This document shows, in pieces, positions 55,712-64,000 of a stretch of 64,000 nucleotides of DNA. The stretch comes from Tetradesmus obliquus. Lineage: Eukaryota; Chlorophyta; Chlorophyceae; Sphaeropleales; Scenedesmaceae. Position 1 is the first letter of the stretch. Each line of letters opens with the position of its first letter. Under the pieces are notes generated by a model. That model saw only the letters and a list, made by a program, of their open reading frames with translations. It made no database searches and was not told the origin of the DNA. Where the stretch lies: NCBI GenBank assembly GCA_030272155.1, contig CP126191.1, forward strand, positions 4,610,501 through 4,674,500. Direction: 5' to 3'. Made by a program: the position numbers and the translations under genes.

Positions 55712-56463
55712 GGCTCGCTTGGGTGCACCAGTGCAGCTGGAAGACTGGTTGGGAACTGCTGGTTGGGTATGCTGCTAGAAACTGTCAACCAGCATCACTG
55801 CATGTGCAAGGATACATGACGGCACAAGGTAAGCGCAATGAGCAGCTACCGTCGCCGTTAAGAGTTGTGTAATAACTGTATAACGAGATGTAGCGGATGC
55901 GGTGCTGTGTTGGCGGTTGTGCATGCACAGCTACTCTCGGCTCACCAGTGCATCCCCGCCTCCTTTGCAGCTGTAGCAGCAGGAGACCAGAGCAGCCGTT
56001 GACAGTAGGATACGCTACTTCGATGCTTGGAAAGGCCTCTTGCTCTCACACGGGGAGTGATGGCACGCTGCAATTGAAGACTCCCGCGCTGCAGGCTGGC
56101 CCAGCCTTCGGATGCGGCTTGGCACTCAATAAAAACCCTCTACAAAGGTTGAAAGGGGCATCCTAAATGAGTTTTGCATCTTCATGCATGGCAATCGCAC
56201 ACAGGACCTGGAAACACCGTCATTGTCACACAACCCTGTCACTTTCACGACCTGCAGCGATCCTTGCATGAGGTCGTGCATGCACTGTACGTTTGTCCTG
56301 GGGCTGCGCAAAGAAAGTCAAGATGAGGGTCTGCAGCGCAGCAGGCCATACTCATGATGTTCTCACAGTGCACTTCTGTACCCCCTACTGTTGTGGCCCT
56401 CGGCACCACCTCATTGTAGCACAGATGCCTTTCACAACGCAATAACACGCTACGTGACGAATA
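55712..56463. promoter_or_regulatory. Divergent promoter region between the unknown gene and ABCA
   Basis: The 752-base spacer lies between outward-facing start codons and should carry both promoters and 5' UTRs. No core motif could be fixed. Confidence 0.45.
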
Positions 56464-57769
56464 ATGGCAGCCAACAAGGGCCTCACGCTGCGACAGTTTG
56501 TCGCAGTGCTGCACAAGAACTTCATCCTACAGACGCGCGGGCGCCGCAGCGTGCTGGGCAGTGGCTGGGGTGCAGTGCTGCTGCAGATCCTGCTGCCAGT
56601 GGCCTTCTTCAGCCTCATGTGCATCCCCAAGTACTACATCCAGCCCTATGAGCACCCAGCCTTCCTGCAGCCCCAGGAGTATGACGTGGACACCAAGTGG
56701 TGGGCGGGTGCAAGCCCTTACGAAGGTGCGCCACACCAGCAGCAGAACAGGTGTAGCTGAGTGCAGGACAGGTGTACAGCATCAACAGGCAGCCCGGTGT
56801 TCAGTGTTTTGGCTGCCACTTACACCCATCCAACGCATTCCTGCCTTAGCGAATGCATGCAATGCACCACGCACAGCAGCTGAGAACAGGGCCTGCAGCA
56901 GAACCAGCAGCAGCAGCTGCAACACAGCACAGTTGTTGTTGCGGACCAGCAACAGGCTGAAAGTATGCATGTAGGCTATTCACTCATGCCTGCTTCCACA
57001 CCATGCTGTGCGTTGCAACCGCCCCATATGGCATGCATGCAGGCCCAGCCCTATCTGCGGGCAACAACGCGCGCATCGTGTTTGTGCCAGACACGCCTGC
57101 AGTGGCCTCCCTGGCGAGCCGTGTGGCCATGGCAGTGTCATGCCCTGCAGAGCCCTACAAGCGCATCTGCAGTCCTGCAAGCATCACCACCTTCGCATGC
57201 ATGTTTGGTGTGGGCCAAGCTCCTGCAAGCTGCCAGGTGCGAGTGCAGCACCACAGCGCAGCTGTAGGTGTGGCGAACAAGCAGCAGCACTGCGGATTGC
57301 AGGCGCCGGCAGTGCAGCTTGTCTTGATGCCAGTAATGCTCGACTGGCCACACATGCCAGTATGCAGCAACAGAGACAGCAGCAGTGCATCAAGTTTGTG
57401 CGGCAGCTGCTTGCCAGTCCAGTAGCTCCATGCGCAGCAGCTCCCTCACCCGACACTGCTCATCTCCGCCCCGCTGTCTGGCCTGCAGAACAGCACCGCC
57501 TGCATGACCACCCCGGCCTGCTACCAGGCTGCGCTGTCCAGCCACCTGCGGCTGCTGCCTGATGAGGAGGCGGCGCTGCAGCTGCTGCGGGAGCAGCCCG
57601 GCTCGGTGGACGCTGTGGTGGTGTTCCCTGAGGCACTTGCAGCGGCCAAAGCCGCCAAAGCAGCAGCGGCAGCAGCAGCAGCAGCAGGGGATGGAGCAGG
57701 AGGAACCCGTGTCCCCTCTGCCAGCAAGCGCAGCAGAAGGCAGATGGCAGCAGCAGATCATGTGGGACA

Positions 57770-57825
<56 letters not shown>

Positions 57826-58008
57826 CGCCAACTGCTGCGGAGTCAGGCAGCTTGGGCTGTGGCACCCCCGGCAATGCTGATGGTGATGGGCTGCTGCTCG
57901 ACTACGTCATCCGCATGAATGGCAGCGATGTGCCGCCCACGCAACTGCTGCAGGACCTGTTTGACGTGTCGCCAGGCATCATGCCACTGCCTGGGAACCT
58001 GCTGTGGT

Positions 58009-58040
<32 letters not shown>

Positions 58041-60582
58041 CTTGCAGGAGCACAGGATAGGCATGGCAGCGGTTTGGAGAATACAGGAAGTGCAACAATC
58101 TGGTGAATGCTGTAATGCACATGCTGCTCTGGGCTGCACCGCCTGCCGCTTTGCACAGCGCTGCTTGCTGCACGTGTACAATGCTGAAGCCACCATTCAA
58201 GGTACGCTGCTTGCTGCTGCGGCGCTTTTGGTACTTGTCCCACTTTTGCCCACCCACACACCCGCCCACCCCTGCTGCGCTTTTGCTTTCTTCTTCCATC
58301 TGATTGCTGCCATTCTTGCCCCACAATGCACCCACAGGGAGTACCGCCGCTACTGGTTCTTCCTCAACCTGCAGCTGGCCATTGACAGGGCGCTGCTGGG
58401 TGGGCAGCAGTCCAACGCCAGCCTGCCTGCAGGCCTCACCCTCAAGCTGAAGCCCTTTCCCTGGCCCGCCAAGCAGGAGGACATCGGCGCAGCTTCTGCA
58501 GCCGCGCTGCTGAACCTGCTGCTGGTGTATGCGTTCATGGCGCCCACGCGGGCGGTGGTGGGCAGCATTGTGAGGGAGAAGGAGCTGCGGCTGCGGGAGG
58601 GCATGCGCATCCTGGGGCTGTCGGTGGGTGCGGCTGGGCACTGATGCATATTAGACATGTAACTAGAGGGGTTCTGCCGCATGGTGCAGGCACATATGTG
58701 TTGCAATGTATGCTGTATGCTAGGCGGGCATCTCCTGGGGCTGTCGGTGGGTGGCGCCGGGCAGCTCCAGTTTTACTATGATATCATCAGGAGTGCTCTA
58801 CTGCGCTGTGCTGTCACCACCCTGTGCTGTCTGGGCATGCATGCTTGACGCCAGGGCGGCAGTGAACACGCATAGCAACGCAGGCTTTTGTGACTGATCA
58901 TGCGGTGGTCATTACCTGCACCATGCCTGACGCCGCAGCAGCTGATGCTGGCAGCATCCATACATAACATAACATTTGCCGGCTGCGCCGCATGTCGTAA
59001 ACACAGCTTACACCTGGTGCCCCTGCAGGAGGCGGCCTACTGGGCCTCGTGGTCGCTCACGCACTGGCTCACCCTGGCAGCCTCAGGCCTGCTGTGTGCC
59101 CTGGTGGGGGCCTACCCCTTCAGGCACTCCAGCCTGGCCCTCATGACGGCCTTCTACTGGCTCTTCAGCGCAGCACTCATCTCCTTCTCGTACTTCCTGA
59201 GCACGCTGTTCACTGCCTCGCGCGTGGCCGGCACTGCCACACAGTTTGTGTATGCGCTGTCGATGATCCCAGGGTGAGCAGCGGTGCTGGCAGCTGCACT
59301 GCTGATTGGGGGGTGCACTGCTCACTGGGCTGGGGTGCAGAAGGACTGAGCAGTACATCCATGCATCAGCGTAGTTTATTGTCTTCTGCTTCAACTTCTG
59401 CAGCGGCTCAAGTGCAGCAAGCAAGCCTTGCTGCAGCATGAGAAGGTCAGACCATCGCAAACCACAATGGCTCCATTTTTTTTATTGCACTGGCAGCTTT
59501 CATGGCTGTCACATATTGCGCTTGCGTTCTGCGCCGCACCTTGCAGGTTCCTGCTGCCTTTCGTGCGGCCCTATGGCGGCATCAGCTGGTACCTTGCCTG
59601 CCTGTCGCCCACCTCAGCAGCATCGCTGATGGCAGCAGCGCTGCTCAACTGGGAGCGCGTGGCAGCAGGCGTCACGCTGCAGACGCTGTGGCTGCCAGTC
59701 ACGCAGGGCAGCAGCTTCTGTGTCGGCAGCGTGCTGCTGCTGCTGGCAGCAGATGTGCTGTTGTTTGCTGCGCTGACGTGGTACAGTGACAAGGTGCGTG
59801 ATGCTGCAAAGCGCTGGACGCTGCTACTGCTGCTGTTCCACCATGCCGTTCTATGGTGCTGCGTATGTGCATGTATTTCAGGTCCGGGGTGGGCCAGCTG
59901 TCTGCGGCATCCATGACCCTAAAGAGTTTTGTGTCCTGTTTAACTATGTGAGGGCAGGCGCACATGCCTGCTGTTCATCCTCAAGGCTGCGGCTGCTGCT
60001 GGCAATCCTCAATGCTAGGCCGCACACCTGTGATGTGCCTGCAGGCGATGCCTACATCATACGGCCAGGTGCTGCCACCCTGGTTCTTCCTGCTGCCATC
60101 ATACTGGCGCTCAAGGAGCAGCAGCAGCAAGCACAGCAGCCCAAAAGGCAGGAGCAGCAAGCATAGCTTGTCGGCCATGCCATTGCTGCACAACTCCTGC
60201 AATGGGAATGTGGAGCATGAGCAGCCAGACACAAGCAGCAGCAGCTCACCTTATGTTGACATCGTTGGGCTGCGCCGCACATTCACCAACACTGATGGCA
60301 GCACGCGTGTGGCGGTTGAGGGTTTAAACATGCAGATGTCAGCAGGGCGCATCACAGCACTGCTGGGACACAACGGCGCAGGAAAGACCACCACCATACA
60401 CATGCTCACAGGTGAGGGCAGCAGCAGCAGCGGCCATGCTTGGTCAGCAGCAATGCGACCCTCGACAGCAGCAGGCAGTGCACTGGCATTTGTTGCTGCA
60501 TATAATTTGCAGGCATAAAAGTCTTGTGTGGCTGCATGCAGGTGGCCGGGGCTCGTGGACAGCAGGGTGCTGCTGCGTGTCA

Positions 60583-60619
<37 letters not shown>

Positions 60620-63600
60620 GCAGGCATGTTGCAGCCGACTGCTGGCACTGCTTACATCGCTGGCCATGACATCACCACCAGCATGGCAGCAATTCGACGC
60701 AGCTTGGGCATCTGCCCGCAGGTGCGGCGCACAGCATGTGGCATGCATGGGGCCAGCGATTTTGGCACCCGCTGGAGCATCAACATGGCACAGCCTGCTC
60801 GCATCCTGCAAATGCTACCCAGGTACAAGTGCACACCATTGGCAGCATCATGCTGCTCAGCATGCTTTAGGTTCACGCGCTTCACTCACGCAGACCCGCG
60901 CATGCACAGTCCACAACTTCTTGCCATTGCATGCTGCTGTTGTGCCACGTGTGCTGTGTTGCGCCAGTTTGATATCCTGTGGCCGGATATCAGCGTGCGG
61001 GAGCACCTGGTGCTGTATGCGGTCATCAAGGGCGCCAGCTGGGCTGAGGCGGGCGGCGTGGCAGAGCAGGCGGCAGCAGAGGTACGGCTGCAGCACTGGT
61101 TGATATCATGCCGCATGCTTGGAAAGGGGGTTGCAGACTTGTGATATCACATCACGGTCGTGTGAAGTGCAAAGTATATGCTGCATGCTCAAGAGCTGCC
61201 TCATCCATGCTTGGCGGTTAAAATCAGCATGCCCCAAAGCTCAGCTGATGTGTGCTTGCATTTTTTGCGCCTCTCACAATCTGTGTGCTGCACTTTTTGC
61301 TACTTTCGCGCATGCTGCTGCTGCTGCTGCTGCTGCTGCAGGTGGGCCTGTCTGACAAGCTGCAGAGCTTGGCTGGGGAGCTGTCAGGGGGCCAGCGCCG
61401 CAAGCTGTCAGTGGCCATCGCCTTCCTGGGCAACCCAGCAGGTGCGCGGCATTTATTTGCGCTGCCGCTGGCATTCTCCAAAAGAGCAATCCCTGGTTGA
61501 CTGCGCCAGCTCAAATTGCCGCACATGCTTGCCACAAAGTTGCTGCGTTCACAACATGCATCATGCTATGATATGCAGAGGACATGCCGATGACCGGCCC
61601 TGCATTTCTATGACAGCTGCCTAAGGTGCTGTCCGGCTGCTCAGTCACTGTCCTGTGCCCTCACCTGCTGCTCACTCGTTTGTTCAACTGTTGCCCCCCT
61701 CCCCTCAGTGGTGTTCCTTGACGAGCCCAGCAGCGGCATGGACCCATACAGCAGGCGCGCCACATGGGACGTCATCCGCCGCAGGTGGGTTCGGCACAGC
61801 CCCATCACACCCTGCAGCAGCACTGCTGCGCTGTTTGTTTGTGCAGCTGCAAAGCTGGTGACAATGTGCACCCTCCCCTTGCTGTGCTTGTTTTACGCTG
61901 CACCGCACCTGTTGTTTACCCCTGTCTGCTCCCCGCAGGCGCCACAGCTCTGTGATTGTGCTGACCACGCACAGCATGGAGGAGGCCGACCTGCTGGCTG
62001 ATGACATACACATCCTGGCTGAGGGCCGCCTGGTGGCATCAGGCAGCAGCCTCAGCCTCAAGGCAGCCTACGGAGTGGGATACACCCTCACAGCAGTGAT
62101 GCAGAAGCAGCAGCAAGGGCAGCCGGGGCTGAAGCATGGTGCTGGTAGCAGTGCCAGCGTAGCTAGCGCGACCAGCACTGGTGCTTCGCCCGGCAGTGCA
62201 GCTGCGCTGCAGCATCAGCGTGCACACAGCTACTCATCATCGTCACTGGCTGGCCTGCAGCAGCAGCAGCAGCTGTCAGCGGCAGCAGAGGGCCTGCTGC
62301 AACTGGTGCAGGCGCACGTGCCGGCTGCTGCGCTGCTGAGTGCTGCTGGTGCTGAGGTGTCTGTGCGGCTGCCGAAGGATACTGCGGCCGCATTTCCGGC
62401 TGCGCTGCGGGCGCTGGATGCTGCTGCTGGCGAGCTGGGGGTGGCTAGCTACGGGCTGTCTGTCACAACGCTTGAGGAGGTGAGCCTGCCATGTATTGTA
62501 TCACAGCCAACAGCTGCTGCGTTGCTGCTAAGCATCACACTTGCTGGCTGCTGGCTGCTGGCTGCTGGCTGCTGGCTGTGACAGTATGCAACAGCAGGAT
62601 GCATGGCAGCCGGCAGCGTGTCTGCTATCGCGCAACAGGAATAGTGCAGGCGCATGCAGCACCTGGAGCACTGTATGAGAGGGAGAGGGAAGTTACATGT
62701 GGGTCCTGACATCAAGTATGATCCCACACAACCAGATATTGCCTTGTTGCTTGGCTGGCTGCATGTGTGCAGGTGTTCCTGGCTATTGCAGACCAGGCAG
62801 TGCCGCTGCACACACCAGCACACACGAGCAGCAGCAGCAGCACCACTGACGCAGGCAGCGGCAGGCCGTCCCCTGTTGCTGGCAGATTTCAAAGCACCCC
62901 TGGGGAAGGTGCTGCAGCTGCAGCCGCTGCCGCTGGCCCTGCTGATGCTGGCAACGGTCTCGTGCACGGTGCTGCGCTGTATTGGCAGCAGTTCAGGGCG
63001 CTGTTCGTCAAGAGGATGCTGAGTGCCAGGTGCGCACAACAGCTAGCCGCAGTGTTGTGCAGACCTGAGCCGGCTCAAAGCCACGTCAACAAGCCTCCGT
63101 TTATCCTGCCACAACTTGGTGTTGCTATTGTGCCTGCTGCTGCTGCTGCTGCAGGCGTGACCGCCTGGCAGTCATCACGCAGCTGCTGGTGCCGCTGCTG
63201 CTGGTGCTGCTGGCCATGGCCGTGTCCAGCCTGCAGACCACCACCCCTCAGCCGCCGCCGCTGCCCTTCACGCGCAAGCACTGCCTGATGGGCAGCCCTG
63301 CGCTGCTGGCTGCTGCGCCCTCTGTGCGGCAGCAGGTGGAGTTCAGGGGCTTCATGGACGGCTACCCGAGGTGGGTGTGCTGAGGTGTGGTGTGCTGCAG
63401 CCGCGCTGCTTTGTGATATCAGGAAAGCCAGCCATGCCATGCTCTTGCTGCCATAGCTCTGCCTTGTTTGGCCATGAACTCCGGCTGCTCATGATGCCGC
63501 TGGCAGGATTGTAGAACTGTACAAAACCCAGTGTGTGTTACCGCTGACACCGGAGTCGCCTTCATAACCGTTCCAGTGTTCGCGATTAATAACTGGCTGC

Positions 63601-64000
63601 ACTGCCACTGCGCTTCCTGCGGCTGCAGGTCTCAGATAGTGGACACGCAGTACACGCAGCTCTACCGCGGCAGCAGCGGCCCGCCGCTCAACCTCACCCT
63701 GGAGGGCCAGCTGCTGGCACAGTGGGACTCCGGCAGCCCCCATTATGATGCAGTCTACTTCCACAGCATGCCACCCCTGGATCAGCTGCTGAGCAGCCTG
63801 CAGGGCAGCCCGGTTATAACGCTGCTGGTGAACCAGTCTGCAGTAAGTGGGCTGCCTGCCGCGCTGAACCAAGCCACCACTGCGCTGCTGCGGGTGATGG
63901 TGGCAGCAGGCGGCGCGCGCAAAAGCGGGTTCGGCAACTCCAGCAGCAGTGCACACCCAAACAACTACAGCAGTCAGCAGGCGCATTTGGGTGCACCAGG
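56464..64000 (+). CDS. ABC transporter, subfamily A (partial, runs off the right edge)
   Basis: Fifteen exons join in phase to about residue 1297: 56464-56725, 57043-57236, 57489-58006, 58338-58623, 59029-59273, 59547-59793, 60045-60411, 60624-60721, 60968-61081, 61342-61441, 61709-61784, 61939-62479, 62773-63029, 63155-63370 and 63629-64000+. ABCA proteins move or flip lipids across membranes. After a first membrane helix (WGAVLLQILLPVAFFSLMC) comes a large extracytoplasmic loop with Ala- and Ser-runs, then the membrane bundle (LLLVYAFMAPTRAVVGSIV, LGLSEAAYWASWSLTHW). NBD1 has Walker A GHNGAGKTTT, the Q-loop CPQFDILWP, signature LSGGQRRKLS, Walker B VVFLDEPSSGMDP and the H-loop TTHSMEEADLLADD. 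The second half begins FRALFVKRMLSARRDRLAVI with a new helix (LLVPLLLVLLAMAVSSL) and its loop, so this should be a full-size transporter; NBD2 lies beyond the window. Confidence 0.93.
57775..57825 (+). repeat. AGC triplet tract encoding polyserine in ABCA
   Basis: About 16 AGC units in exon 3 encode a serine run within the first extracytoplasmic loop, next to an Ala run and a basic stretch (SASKRSRRQM). The tract is in frame and so compatible with a working gene. Confidence 0.85.
58013..58041 (+). repeat. CAG tract just after the exon 3 donor of ABCA
   Basis: About nine CAG units start a few bases after the GTGAGC donor at 58007. Confidence 0.8.
58723..58764 (+). repeat. Intronic copy of the ABCA exon 4 end with its donor
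   Basis: The segment CTCCTGGGGCTGTCGGTGGG repeats the end of exon 4 and its 5' splice site (58611-58630) about 120 bases downstream, inside the next intron. It is a short local duplication that offers a second donor. Confidence 0.7.
60586..60618 (+). repeat. (CTG)11 tract abutting the acceptor of ABCA exon 8
   Basis: Eleven CTG units run directly into TGCAG at 60619-60623. Confidence 0.85.
61315..61338 (+). repeat. (CTG)8 tract abutting the acceptor of ABCA exon 10
   Basis: Eight CTG units are followed directly by CAG, the acceptor at 61341. Confidence 0.85.

Noticed and set aside
1..64000. tRNA, rRNA and complete transposons
   Set aside because: No cloverleaf with a GGTTCGA-type arm, no rRNA-like sequence, and no transposase, reverse transcriptase or long terminal repeats were seen by eye. 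A covariance-model search could still find a tRNA.

Overview
This window reads as nuclear DNA of a green alga, probably a chlorophycean such as a Scenedesmus-like member of the Sphaeropleales. The taxonomic call is an inference. It rests on intron-dense genes whose acceptors are mostly TGCAG, abundant CTG/CAG tracts coding Gln, Ala and Ser runs, TGTAA motifs after several stop codons, and a typical green-algal gene set (XAP5, DUF506, pyruvate formate-lyase activase, a lumenal TPR protein, EMC7, ADF, ABCA). No bacterial operon, rRNA, tRNA or CRISPR array was seen. All gene models were built by hand, joining exons by splice sites, reading-frame phase and protein-family alignment.

Layout from left to right, 16 protein genes: the 3' end of an XAP5/FAM50 gene (+, 1-1460); a glycine N-acyltransferase-like gene (-, 2227-3859); a duplicated block (about 3678-6000) repeating the divergent 5' ends of that gene and of the next; a 15-exon bacterial-type DNA polymerase I (+, 5684-13415); a DUF506/PDDEXK_6 gene (+, 15240-18190); a 4 kb gap; GDP-mannose pyrophosphorylase (-, 22238-25167); PFL-activating radical-SAM enzyme (+, 26165-28277); a small acidic protein (-, 30747-32596); a Cys-type glutathione S-transferase (-, 33247-35363); a thylakoid-lumen TPR protein (+, 35752-37369); serine racemase (-, 38133-40526); EMC7 (+, 40915-42623); a FAD monooxygenase (+, 43071-46982); an organelle-targeted helical protein of unknown function (-, 47966-50212); an N-terminally extended ADF/cofilin (+, 50654-52823); an unknown protein (-, 54716-55711); and an ABCA transporter running off the right edge (+, 56464-64000).

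Six neighbouring pairs are head to head and share intergenic regions of about 0.4-1.5 kb. The genes do not form one pathway: organelle DNA replication, GDP-mannose supply, anaerobic pyruvate metabolism, detoxification, D-serine metabolism, ER membrane insertion, actin dynamics and lipid transport are all represented.

The most unusual items are the polymerase, which keeps a 5'-3' exonuclease domain but has lost the proofreading residues; the duplicated divergent promoter with orphan first exons; repeated use of GC-AG introns with CAG|GCAAG donors; and the SHOCT-like extension on the cofilin.
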